Below, in pieces: positions 25,258 through 33,132 of a stretch of DNA of 33,407 nt. A program made the position numbers and the translations under genes. The notes beneath the pieces are model-generated. The model had not been told where the DNA came from and did not search any database. It was given only the letters and a program-made list of their open reading frames with translations. The DNA comes from a virus. Positions within the stretch are counted from its first letter, which is position 1, and the number at the start of each line of letters is the position of its first letter. Location of the stretch: positions 1-33,407 of the IMG/VR virus record IMGVR_UViG_3300014720_000103; one strand, 5' to 3'.

Positions 25258-26103
25258 TCATGGCAATACATCAATTGGGTTATTATTAACTGCTTCTTCC
25301 CATTCTTCTTTGGTTGGCAGTTTATATTTGCTTTCAGTAGATTCATCTTCACCCAAAACTTCGCTTGCATCTTCTACATATGGTTTTGCCACATCTATTA
25401 AATAAGAATGCAAACCCATTTGGTGTTCTAACCACTCAGAAGGATGAGCATCCTGTAAAGCTTGACCTACAATGTTATGAAAATCATAAAGAGAAATATA
25501 CTCTTCTTTCTTTTCATCAAGATAATTCTTAAACAATGTTTTAATTGTGTTCATCTGCATTGTATTAAGAATGCGAGTTTTAAAGAATAAATTTGCTGCA
25601 TGACCATATGCTTCATCCATAGTAGCAAAAGTTCTTATAAATAATTGCTTACTATCTAAAAGATTAGTCCAGTATCCATCAGCATTATTAATAATTTCTT
25701 GAATTTTACCTGCAGCTAATACATCTGCTGTTCCTTTGTGTAATCTTTTATAAAAACCAAAAGTTTTATCATCAGGTATCATTGCTGAACCTGAGTTTTT
25801 GTCAACACCACCTAGACTAAATCTAAATGCAAATTGTTTGTTGTATGAGTTTACAAAGTTTGCAGACAAGACAATATCTGGGTCTGCTTTGTAAACTAAC
25901 ATCATAGAACCTAATGCTACCATTCCATCATGAGAACATCTAAAAGCTTCTGCAGAGACAGAGAAACCAGCATTCCTGATTTCACTTCTCATGCGTGTGA
26001 TGATTTCTATATGACTGATAGGGGTATAGGTTTTTGTTTTTTCTGGTAATGGTGCACTGATCATTTTACCAAATGCATCAAATCCTGTTAATGTACGTTT
26101 CAT
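25258..26103 (-). CDS. DUF932-like phage/plasmid protein
   Basis: This is a 281-aa protein. Segments that resemble DUF932 (phage/plasmid-like proteins) are YTPISHIEIITRMRSEIRNA near residue 26, the NSYNKQFAFRFSLGG strand pair near 86, and LYDFHNIVGQALQDAHPSEW in the C-terminal third. The family is common on plasmids and phages and has no established biochemical role. The C-terminus is acidic (VLGEDESTESKYKLPTKEEWEE). It starts with ATGA, overlapping the DNA polymerase stop, so it is translationally linked to the polymerase and probably acts with replication. The family call is moderate. Confidence 0.55.
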   Translation of the reverse strand: MKRTLTGFDAFGKMISAPLPEKTKTYTPISHIEIITRMRSEIRNAGFSVSAEAFRCSHDGMVALGSMMLVYKADPDIVLSANFVNSYNKQFAFRFSLGGVDKNSGSAMIPDDKTFGFYKRLHKGTADVLAAGKIQEIINNADGYWTNLLDSKQLFIRTFATMDEAYGHAANLFFKTRILNTMQMNTIKTLFKNYLDEKKEEYISLYDFHNIVGQALQDAHPSEWLEHQMGLHSYLIDVAKPYVEDASEVLGEDESTESKYKLPTKEEWEEAVNNNPIDVLP

Positions 26104-28091
26104 AATTCTAATGTTAATTGTACTGTTTGATTGCTAGGAACCACTTCTGATTTTGATTCTATCTTAAGAATCTCATCATATATTTTGTCAAGATAAAACT
26201 TCTTATTCACATTGTATTCTTCCCAAGGTGCAACATATGCCTTGTTATACAATGTAAGCAAGTGTGGTCCACTTTCTAATTGAATCTTTCTTCCATCTGG
26301 ATGACATTTTATAATCTTCATGCCTTTTTTAGATACAAAATATCTAACAAGTTTCTGAAGATTTTTAGTATAGTACTTGCCACTTTCAACACCACGTTCT
26401 TGAAAATACCAGTCCCCTTTGATTTTGGAACCAATACAATAATCAAAAATATTTCTGTTGGTTTTAATGTAGTCTTTAGGATCTACACCATTTACAAAGT
26501 ATTCATACCAGGCTTTTGGAACAACAAGCATAGACTTGTTTTTATGTAGTGGTAAATCTTCAAATTCAAATCTACCTTTGCATTTAGTCTTGCCATCTGC
26601 ATAAACTGCAATGTAGTTGTTTACATCACCAATGATCATCTTGGAATATTCAACTGATTCTAGTTGAAGTTGCGTCATATCTTCCCATTCTTTACATATC
26701 TTAAAGAATAGCTCTTCATCTTTTTTGTCAACAATAAACTCTAAACCATCTGTATTTTGCATCAATGGTTGTGCTGTAGGAATCTTTACTGCAATCATTT
26801 CATATAGCATTGAAAGCAATAATTGACCATTGACAGTAATTCTAAATGTCAACTCTGGGTCATATAAGAAAGAATATTTACTCTTACTTAAACCATAAGT
26901 AGAGTTCAACACAATCTTGAATAGATAGTTCAAAGGGTCTGACTTTGGATAAGTCTTTCTTGTTTCAAAATACCATTCATACAGTTCACAAAATTCTTTC
27001 TTTGGAATATGTGCTGGAGACCACTTGTTCCTAATAGCTAAATTAGGATAGAAACTAGTAACATCAACACTAAGAATCTTCTGATGAGGTAAAGGTTCAT
27101 ATATACCAGATTTAATACAACCATGAATACCACCTAACGCATAGTCAGTAGGCACACCTTTGTATGTCATTCTGTATTTTGGTCCTTTCTTTTTCTGTTC
27201 TTCTTCTGAACCATCAAGAATTGTAGTATCTACTATTAAGTTCTTAAACCAATTATAGACACCATTAAATTCAGGTAAGTCAAACTTTACATAAGGTAAA
27301 ATAATATCGCGTATGACAACATTCTTGCGATATGTTCTCATGTTGCGTATTGTCTTTTTGTCAATATTCAGTTTCTCAGAAAGAAAGTGAAGAAATATCT
27401 CTTTAGATATCTTAGGTTCACTAGCAGAATACAAGTTCACATTATATGTAGAACTAAGCTTTGCTCTCAAGTTGATTTGATTGCTCATCAACTTTTCACC
27501 TTTCTTACCAGTAAGATTAAAAATTGCTTTTGTAGAAGCAACGTCATTAATACAATAACTTACTACTAAATCTTCTACTTCTTTACTTGGTACTTTATTA
27601 TAGTGATGATGAGGCATTTCTTCAACATTTTCCCAGTCCATACTAAACTGAGTATATTTTAAAGAAGTACGCTTAGCATTACTATCCCAGTGATTAAGTC
27701 TATAAATGTCTACACAACGTATAGTCATCTTAAATTCTGGGTAATCAAGAAATTCACCACTATCAGCTTTACCTATTACATATTGAGCATAGGAATAAAT
27801 CATAGCAGCAATCTCATCACCAGTACTAAAAGTACTATGTGCAAGGTATTCTTCTTGATTAGCAAGAATGTGTTCAGTAATTTGAGCATCAAAGTTGATA
27901 TTGTTAAAACCTAAATGCCAATCTTTGCATTCTCTTGATTCATTAAGAAAATTTATAAACCTTTCAGTATCATTCTGATACTCACTAATGATAAAAACTT
28001 CACGCTTAGAACTACCATGTGCTTCAAAAACTGCAATAAAAGAGTTGACTATGGTTTCATAATCCATCACCCAGAACTCGCGATGTCTCAT
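26100..28091 (-). CDS. Family B DNA polymerase with 3'-5' exonuclease domain
   Basis: This 663-aa replicative polymerase is small for the family. Exonuclease motifs are D10-Y-E12 (Exo I), FNNINFD with D68 (Exo II) and Y179-CIN-D183 (Exo III). Polymerase motif A is D343-VTSFYP and motif B is K392-IVLNSTYG400. Motif C reads QNTDG with D448, so the usual first Asp of DTD is Asn446. No terminal-protein-primed TPR insertions can be identified by eye, and the adjacent primase argues for RNA-primed synthesis. It is coupled to the downstream DUF932-like gene by an ATGA overlap and lies 1 nt after the 118-aa gene. Confidence 0.9.
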   Translation of the reverse strand: MRHREFWVMDYETIVNSFIAVFEAHGSSKREVFIISEYQNDTERFINFLNESRECKDWHLGFNNINFDAQITEHILANQEEYLAHSTFSTGDEIAAMIYSYAQYVIGKADSGEFLDYPEFKMTIRCVDIYRLNHWDSNAKRTSLKYTQFSMDWENVEEMPHHHYNKVPSKEVEDLVVSYCINDVASTKAIFNLTGKKGEKLMSNQINLRAKLSSTYNVNLYSASEPKISKEIFLHFLSEKLNIDKKTIRNMRTYRKNVVIRDIILPYVKFDLPEFNGVYNWFKNLIVDTTILDGSEEEQKKKGPKYRMTYKGVPTDYALGGIHGCIKSGIYEPLPHQKILSVDVTSFYPNLAIRNKWSPAHIPKKEFCELYEWYFETRKTYPKSDPLNYLFKIVLNSTYGLSKSKYSFLYDPELTFRITVNGQLLLSMLYEMIAVKIPTAQPLMQNTDGLEFIVDKKDEELFFKICKEWEDMTQLQLESVEYSKMIIGDVNNYIAVYADGKTKCKGRFEFEDLPLHKNKSMLVVPKAWYEYFVNGVDPKDYIKTNRNIFDYCIGSKIKGDWYFQERGVESGKYYTKNLQKLVRYFVSKKGMKIIKCHPDGRKIQLESGPHLLTLYNKAYVAPWEEYNVNKKFYLDKIYDEILKIESKSEVVPSNQTVQLTLEL

Positions 28092-28092
28092 A

Positions 28093-28449
28093 TTACTTCT
28101 CTTTTATAAATAATTGATAAGATTTATGACTTGGGTTAATTGCAAATCTTTCTACAAACTCTCTAATATCACCTTTTTCAGTAATATAATATTCATAGTA
28201 AGCTTCTAGCACAACTCTTTGTTCTTGCAAACCTAAAGTACCATCTGGTCTTTTTACTTGAATAGGTAAACCTTTGTCAGATAGTTTTGGTAACATTATA
28301 GGTTTCTCTTTTGCATCTTTGCTAATAATTGCAAGAACTTTTTCTGTTGGGTCATAAATTGCCTCATTGAATGGACAATCTTTGTCCACAGGTAGCAAGC
28401 GAAATGTCTCTTGATCATTCCACTTTGCAGCATAAATCATCATACTCAT
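28093..28449 (-). CDS. Small unknown protein upstream of DNA polymerase
   Basis: This 118-aa protein begins MSMMIYAAKWNDQETFRLLP; starts at residues 1, 3 or 4 are all possible. It is beta-rich in the first two thirds (FNEAIYDPTEKVLAIISKD, KPIMLPKLSDKGLPIQVKR) and helical at the end (EYYITEKGDIREFVERFA). I do not recognise the family. Its position between the 181-aa gene (3-nt gap) and DNA polymerase (1-nt gap) suggests a replication accessory role, which is an inference. Confidence 0.6.
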   Translation of the reverse strand: MSMMIYAAKWNDQETFRLLPVDKDCPFNEAIYDPTEKVLAIISKDAKEKPIMLPKLSDKGLPIQVKRPDGTLGLQEQRVVLEAYYEYYITEKGDIREFVERFAINPSHKSYQLFIKEK

Positions 28450-28452
28450 ATG

Positions 28453-28998
28453 TTATTTGTTTAAGGTTTCTCTTTCTAAATTATACTTGTCACAAAGTTC
28501 ACCAACTTTTTGTAATGTGTCATATGGAACAAGTAATATTTCAGCATAAGCTTTAAAATACTTTTTAGGAAATAGAAATGATTCAATATAAACCCACTCA
28601 GGTGTGTGAATACCATAATAGTCAGTAATCAATTTCTTACCTTTTTCAGAAAACTTAGAATATTTACCAATTGTAAAATTATCAAAGTCATTCTTAAACA
28701 TGTGTAAATCAAACACAAATGCCATTCTATTTGAATCAATTTTTTGAACAAAGTCCAGCATAGGATGACATAACAAAGATTTAGTTTCAAAGTTATGCCA
28801 CTCTTGGCTATCATCTATTTCATAAACACATATTAATTTTTTATCATTAATTGTGATGTTGTCATTACCATCTTCTGTGTTAGACCAGCTCACATAAGTT
28901 TGAGCTGGTTTGAATGCAGAATTTTTCTTGAACCCTAGCAATGGGTATAAAAAAGTATAAGACTTTTGGAAATAGTCTTTGTACAGAGTTTTTATCAT
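28453..28998 (-). CDS. Unknown protein in the replication operon
   Basis: This 181-aa mixed alpha/beta protein is rich in aromatic residues (MIKTLYKDYFQKSYTFLYPL; MAFVFDLHMFKNDFDNFTIG; PEWVYIESFLFPKKYFKAYA). It has no signal peptide, membrane segment or known catalytic motif. Its ATG overlaps the TGA of the PD-(D/E)XK exonuclease gene (ATGA), so the two are translationally coupled and may act together. Function unknown. Confidence 0.6.
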   Translation of the reverse strand: MIKTLYKDYFQKSYTFLYPLLGFKKNSAFKPAQTYVSWSNTEDGNDNITINDKKLICVYEIDDSQEWHNFETKSLLCHPMLDFVQKIDSNRMAFVFDLHMFKNDFDNFTIGKYSKFSEKGKKLITDYYGIHTPEWVYIESFLFPKKYFKAYAEILLVPYDTLQKVGELCDKYNLERETLNK

Positions 28999-30047
28999 AA
29001 TTCAAGTTCATCATTGTTTACTAAAAACTCATAAGGCAAATCAAAATTTTTATTAGCAAAGTGATAATTTGCTTTTGTAATTTCATAATCTAACTTTTCT
29101 TCCCATTCTTTCATTGTCTCATCTTTAATTTTGATTGAGGCAATTTGCATATATGGATCAGTTACAATAAATCTGAATACAATTTTGAAATCTGCATACT
29201 GAGGTTGCGACAAATACACATGCTCTACAAGCTTTTTATACATTGGTGCTTGGAGATAATACTTAAAGTATTCTATTGAGTCAGAAAATTGAGACAAAGA
29301 TTTACCTGTTTTCTTAAGGTCATTTACTCTAATCTCTTTTTTGTCTTTATCAATAACTAAATTATCTACAATACCTCTTAAACCAAAGTAATCACTATGG
29401 TCAAACTTCACAAGCTGAAGCTCATTTGACTTTTCTACTTGATCAAATGAATCAGCAAAAAATCCCATCACATCCATCACTGCAGGTGTAGATTTAATTT
29501 TGTCAACAACAGCATTACAAAATGCATACATTTCATCATCAATAACAATGCGACCTTCTGACTTTTTTAAGTAGTCAAAATATGCTACATTTTTAGGAAT
29601 CAGCATTTTTTCTACACGTTGTGCATCTGTTTTCAAAGATTGATATAAATTAACATCTTTTAGGACATCAATAATAGCACTTTGAAATTCTGAAAGTTCT
29701 TCTCTTGCATCTCCATGTTCTTTAAGCTCTTTGTAGTGATTATATACTATGTTAATCACATTGCGAGCGTTGTCAGAAGGTAAATCATTAGAGCTAATAA
29801 CAAATTGCTCTTCAAACTTTTCAGGAGTAAGTAGCAAACAATGAATAAGTGACCCCTCCATTGTATTTTTATCATAGGAATCTTCTTTTTGATCCATCAC
29901 ATAATGCATGTAAAAGTTTGCTGGACTAAAAGCCAACTTACTTAAACCACTATATGACATCAAGAAAGGCTTGTCATAAAATTCTGAATCTTTTTGTATC
30001 CTTTCAGATATAGGAATTTCTACTAAATACTTTTTCATACTACTCAT
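28995..30047 (-). CDS. PD-(D/E)XK exonuclease (RecE/DUF3799-like)
   Basis: I start it at MSSMKKYLVEIP (350 aa), where the ATG overlaps the TAG of the GIY-YIG gene. An ATG at 30038 (MKKYL) is the alternative, and an open frame back to 30098 reads through the upstream gene. RecB-family exonuclease motifs are visible: H69 in EGSLIHCLLLTPEKFE, D228 in FGLRGIVDNLVID, D243-L-K245 in VNDLKKTG, and Q266-APMY270 (motif QxxxY). Similar phage enzymes resect double-stranded ends to start single-strand annealing or recombination. Neighbouring SSB-like and RecA-like ATPase genes fit a recombination and replication module. No Rad50-like partner is seen. Confidence 0.8.
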   Translation of the reverse strand: MSSMKKYLVEIPISERIQKDSEFYDKPFLMSYSGLSKLAFSPANFYMHYVMDQKEDSYDKNTMEGSLIHCLLLTPEKFEEQFVISSNDLPSDNARNVINIVYNHYKELKEHGDAREELSEFQSAIIDVLKDVNLYQSLKTDAQRVEKMLIPKNVAYFDYLKKSEGRIVIDDEMYAFCNAVVDKIKSTPAVMDVMGFFADSFDQVEKSNELQLVKFDHSDYFGLRGIVDNLVIDKDKKEIRVNDLKKTGKSLSQFSDSIEYFKYYLQAPMYKKLVEHVYLSQPQYADFKIVFRFIVTDPYMQIASIKIKDETMKEWEEKLDYEITKANYHFANKNFDLPYEFLVNNDELEL

Positions 30048-30048
30048 T
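30039..30048. repeat. Right-hand gene-junction copy of 10-bp direct repeat flanking the GIY-YIG gene
   Basis: ACTACTCATT (AATGAGTAGT on the coding strand) contains the TAG stop of the GIY-YIG gene and the ATG of the downstream exonuclease. An identical copy lies at 30499-30508, so the two bracket exactly one gene. Confidence 0.75.
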
Positions 30049-30507
30049 GTTACAATTTTCCATATCACCAGGAAAGTATTTACCCATAATATTACCATTA
30101 TAACTATTTGTAGTTAGCACATCATTTTTAATTTGATGTTTAATCTCACAATAGCCAAGGTATTTTTTATTGCAGCATACTTCAATAATTTCTCTACTGA
30201 AATTATTAGGACCAAATGCTTGCACATGTTCTTTAAGCTCAACACATGATCCCCAATATTTCTTCCAATCAGATTCTTTGACTACTTGTTTGAATTTCTT
30301 CCTGGTTGCAGTAGCCACTTTCTCTCTATTAGAAATTTTAGTCTTTCTCTCAGAGTATAAACTCTTCTTACCAATATAAAATGTACCAGTAATGTTGTTG
30401 GTTATTTTATATACAAATCCAACAGCTGATTCACTATTTGGTAAATCTTCAATTTTCAGGACTTCTCCTGTCAAACCACTTTCTGTGGTATAAGTCCAAC
30501 TACTCAT
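30040..30507 (-). CDS. GIY-YIG endonuclease (free-standing, homing-type)
   Basis: This is a 155-aa protein. The GIY-YIG signature is GFVYKITNNITGTFYIGKKS, with Y33 and Y44-IG. Next come YWGSC near 84 and the NFSREIIEV strand, which carries the conserved Arg. E121 in GYCEIKHQIKND is the probable metal-binding Glu. This layout matches small phage GIY-YIG nucleases of the Seg type. It is inserted between the primase and exonuclease genes, and both junctions consist of the same AATGAGTAGT sequence, as if the gene had been added as a unit. No intron is visible. It may nick DNA at a target in related phages to spread itself (inference), or serve recombination. Confidence 0.8.
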   Translation of the reverse strand: MSSWTYTTESGLTGEVLKIEDLPNSESAVGFVYKITNNITGTFYIGKKSLYSERKTKISNREKVATATRKKFKQVVKESDWKKYWGSCVELKEHVQAFGPNNFSREIIEVCCNKKYLGYCEIKHQIKNDVLTTNSYNGNIMGKYFPGDMENCNNE

Positions 30508-30508
30508 T
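30499..30508. repeat. Left-hand gene-junction copy of 10-bp direct repeat flanking the GIY-YIG gene
   Basis: ACTACTCATT contains the TAG stop of the primase and the ATG of the GIY-YIG gene. It is identical to the copy at 30039-30048, 460 bp away. Confidence 0.75.
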
Positions 30509-31507
30509 AGTCAATGTATTTTTGTATTTTTCCATTGCTGTATGTAGTCTTGGATAAAAATCTTCTATTGCAACTTTTACACCATGATGTTTGACAATAT
30601 CACTGATATCTTTCTCTCTTGGTAAATATATCATTGGTAAATTAAAATTGTCTTTGTAATACTTCATGGCTTTGATGCCTGCTTCATCACTATCCATACA
30701 TACAGTTATGTACTGATACTTATTTGCAAATTGTTTTAATTGCTGTTTAGTCAATTTTGTAGACTCACTATCTGGTGCGATAACATCTACTGTTAAGCCT
30801 AAGCTTTTTATTGCCATTATATCTTTTAGGGAAGATGTAATTACAAGGGTGTTGCGTTTTTCAAGTTGTTCAGAACCTTGAATATAATCCTCAATCTTTA
30901 AAAACTTGCGTTTTCTATTGTGAGGTTTATAAATTTTATACAACTCACCAGCTTTTGTAAAGTAGCCATAAGATACTTCATCAGAAGTAAATGTTCTTAA
31001 AGTTGTCCCATCTTTAGGATTAATCTCACTCATCTCAAAATACTCAAGAGGCTTGACGCAGTATTTTGTCAGCAAAGAACTGCCTATGTTGTATTTTAAC
31101 CAATACTCAGCATCTTTCTTCATCCATCCTCTGACAACATGATTGGTTACTTTCCAGTTAGTATATTCTAACTCTTCACCTCCCATAAAACTATCATCAC
31201 CATCATTGATATATTTTGTGTAATCTTTGATAATTCTTTTGCAGGTATCCACAAAATCTAATTTCAAAATATAAGATACAAGATTAATACCATCACCATA
31301 CCTACCACTTGAGTGGCATTTAAAAACATATTTATTCTTAGTCTTGTGTACATATAACACCATAGAAGGGTTACTATCTTTAAGATTAAAAATGCTTTTT
31401 ACACTCATAGATTGTCCAGTAAGTTTGATAGGAATGTTCATGTAGTAATTGAATATCCATCCAGATGGAATGTCATCAATACTTAAATGATTTTTACTTG
31501 TAAACAT
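30500..31507 (-). CDS. DNA primase, TOPRIM type (DnaG-like)
   Basis: I choose the ATG of MFTSKNHLSIDDIP (335 aa). Ten further in-frame residues to 31537 would run back into the upstream hairpin and look untranslated. The N-terminal region has YVFKCHSSGRYGDGINLVSY at about 60-79, a degenerate form of the primase zinc domain with only C64 kept. The TOPRIM domain covers about 218-305. It has D272-S-D274-EAG (DxDxxG) and KDISD at 299-303, but the usual EG of motif I is SS in LVITSSLKDIM. It synthesises RNA primers for the family B polymerase in the same operon. No helicase domain is fused. Its TAG overlaps the GIY-YIG start. Confidence 0.82.
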   Translation of the reverse strand: MFTSKNHLSIDDIPSGWIFNYYMNIPIKLTGQSMSVKSIFNLKDSNPSMVLYVHKTKNKYVFKCHSSGRYGDGINLVSYILKLDFVDTCKRIIKDYTKYINDGDDSFMGGEELEYTNWKVTNHVVRGWMKKDAEYWLKYNIGSSLLTKYCVKPLEYFEMSEINPKDGTTLRTFTSDEVSYGYFTKAGELYKIYKPHNRKRKFLKIEDYIQGSEQLEKRNTLVITSSLKDIMAIKSLGLTVDVIAPDSESTKLTKQQLKQFANKYQYITVCMDSDEAGIKAMKYYKDNFNLPMIYLPREKDISDIVKHHGVKVAIEDFYPRLHTAMEKYKNTLTNE

Positions 31508-31515
31508 GGCAAAGC

Positions 31516-31552
31516 ATAAAAAAAAGGGTAGAGTCAAAAACCCTACCCTTTA
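31516..31552 (-). terminator. Intrinsic terminator-like hairpin between SSB-like and primase genes
   Basis: Read on the minus strand, AAAGGGTAG pairs with CTACCCTTT (9 bp, 11-nt loop rich in T) and is followed by an unbroken run of T. Plus-strand positions of the arms are 31523-31531 and 31543-31551. It sits after the SSB-like stop and just before the primase start. It would cut transcription from the AAA/SSB genes before primase unless it is read through or antiterminated. Confidence 0.7.
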
Positions 31553-31566
31553 TGAGTTATTGTATA

Positions 31567-32334
31567 TTATTCAAATGGCAAATCTAATTCACTTGTAGGA
31601 ATACTAAAATCATCCATTGAATCTGTGATTGCTGGTTCAGCAACAGTTGTAGTTGGCTCAAAGCTATCAACTGATGTGTTTTCCTCTTCTTTCTTAACAG
31701 CACCTTCAGTATCTTTTAAGATATGGGTATCTGCATCAAAATAGATTAAGTTAACTGGCTTTTTGTTTTCATCCTCAATAGCTGAGAAAGGAAAAGTCAA
31801 TTTAACATTTTTAGGAAAGAATAATCTATAATTAGGATTGCTGTATCCTTCATTAAAATACTCTTTACCTGCAATAGTAAAGTGACCCCATAGTTCTGGA
31901 TCAATAAGGTACTTGCGTACTTCCATTACATATTCTTCAATAGTATCTGCTTCAACACCTTTAGCATTCATTTTGTCAAGAATGTTCATTTGTCTTGCAA
32001 GATTATTAATCCATCTGAAGATTTGCTGATCTCTTTCAATTGTTTTACCATCATACTCATAAGTACTGAAAGCATACTGACCAGATTTTACATAAGCAAC
32101 TTGACCTCTGTATTTACCTAATGAAGGATTGTTTTTATCAATATCAATACCTTCAAATTCATCTCCTCTATCTTCACCTTCTAACTTTACATTGATAAAA
32201 TATGCACCTTTTTTGTATGGTGGTTCATCCAATGTAATATCTATAATTCTACAATAGTGTGTTCCAGGGTTTAATAATTTTGGAATACCTGCACCTGTTG
32301 AAGGTTTGAAGTCTGCTGATTTAAACGCGCTCAT
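31567..32334 (-). CDS. Putative single-stranded DNA-binding protein
   Basis: This 255-aa protein opens with MSAFKSADFKPSTGAGIPKL and strands typical of a phage SSB-like OB-fold region (PGTHYCRIIDITLDEPPYKK, GAYFINVKLEGEDRGDEFEG). A helical middle contains WINNLARQMNILDKM. The C-terminal 45 residues are acidic and disordered and end SELDLPFE, resembling the acidic D-x-x-x-PF tip that bacterial and phage SSBs use to recruit partners. It lies 30 nt after the RecA-like ATPase and upstream of primase, a common SSB context in phage replication blocks. The fold call is inferred. Leader TTTAAAATTTAAGATT precedes ATG. Confidence 0.65.
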   Translation of the reverse strand: MSAFKSADFKPSTGAGIPKLLNPGTHYCRIIDITLDEPPYKKGAYFINVKLEGEDRGDEFEGIDIDKNNPSLGKYRGQVAYVKSGQYAFSTYEYDGKTIERDQQIFRWINNLARQMNILDKMNAKGVEADTIEEYVMEVRKYLIDPELWGHFTIAGKEYFNEGYSNPNYRLFFPKNVKLTFPFSAIEDENKKPVNLIYFDADTHILKDTEGAVKKEEENTSVDSFEPTTTVAEPAITDSMDDFSIPTSELDLPFE

Positions 32335-32364
32335 AATCTTAAATTTTAAAAGTTTTTTTACTAA

Positions 32365-33132
32365 TTAATCAATATAAATTTTATCCCAGTGTGTTACTAC
32401 ACTTCCATCTTCTGCTGGTTCAGAAATAACAAATTCTTGATTTCTCAAGTGCTCTGGTCTTGCACCACAAGCAATTTCGTCAGTGGTTGTAAAGCTAAGA
32501 ATATTCTTTTTACCTTTTCTGTAAAGGTATCCTATAGCATCTGAGTTTGAAGTAGTTATACGTTTTAACTTACCTGTCAAATCTAAGTCAAGTGAGTTAA
32601 ACTCTGCTCCATTCTTCTCTAACAAAGTGTCTTTAATGTGCCCTACAAATATAACATGAGGAGCTAAAGTTTTCACATAGTTAAGAATTTTCTCAAAAGC
32701 TTGGCGTAACCAAGGGTATCCAGAACCATTAGGCATATTAAGAATATTTCCATATTGTGCTTTATGTTTTGTGTACCATTCTTTACCCATAAGAGTTTTA
32801 GAATACAATTCCTCTGCATAAGGAACACACATACCTTCTAGGGCTGTGATTGTGTCAAGTGCAATAAATTTGTAAGGTCTGCCAGCAGCTTCAATAGCTC
32901 TACCAATCTTAACAATATCTGCAACAGTTTTAGCTTTTACTTTTAAAGCATCTACATAGTCTGAACCTTCTTCACAATCTATGATAAGACAATTATCTAA
33001 TTGTGATAACAAAGTTGTTTTACCAACTTTAGGTTTACTAAAAATTACCATGTTTTTTGGACTTTTTGTTTCAGCTTTTACTTTTGAAGTAGGCAATACA
33101 AATTCTACTTCTATTTTTGATTCTCCAGCCAT
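32365..33132 (-). CDS. RecA-like AAA ATPase (phage nucleotide-binding, Sak4-like)
   Basis: This is a 255-aa P-loop ATPase. Walker A is FSKPKVGKTT (G37-K38-T39-T40), the Walker B strand is KFIALDTITAL with D93, and a following strand is HVIFVGHIKD. The layout and size match phage single-domain RecA-like ATPases of the AAA_24/Sak4 type, which assist single-strand annealing and recombination together with an SSB. It is directly upstream of the SSB-like gene. Its ATG overlaps the end of the preceding partial gene by 22 nt. The exact family member cannot be settled by eye. Confidence 0.8.
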   Translation of the reverse strand: MAGESKIEVEFVLPTSKVKAETKSPKNMVIFSKPKVGKTTLLSQLDNCLIIDCEEGSDYVDALKVKAKTVADIVKIGRAIEAAGRPYKFIALDTITALEGMCVPYAEELYSKTLMGKEWYTKHKAQYGNILNMPNGSGYPWLRQAFEKILNYVKTLAPHVIFVGHIKDTLLEKNGAEFNSLDLDLTGKLKRITTSNSDAIGYLYRKGKKNILSFTTTDEIACGARPEHLRNQEFVISEPAEDGSVVTHWDKIYID

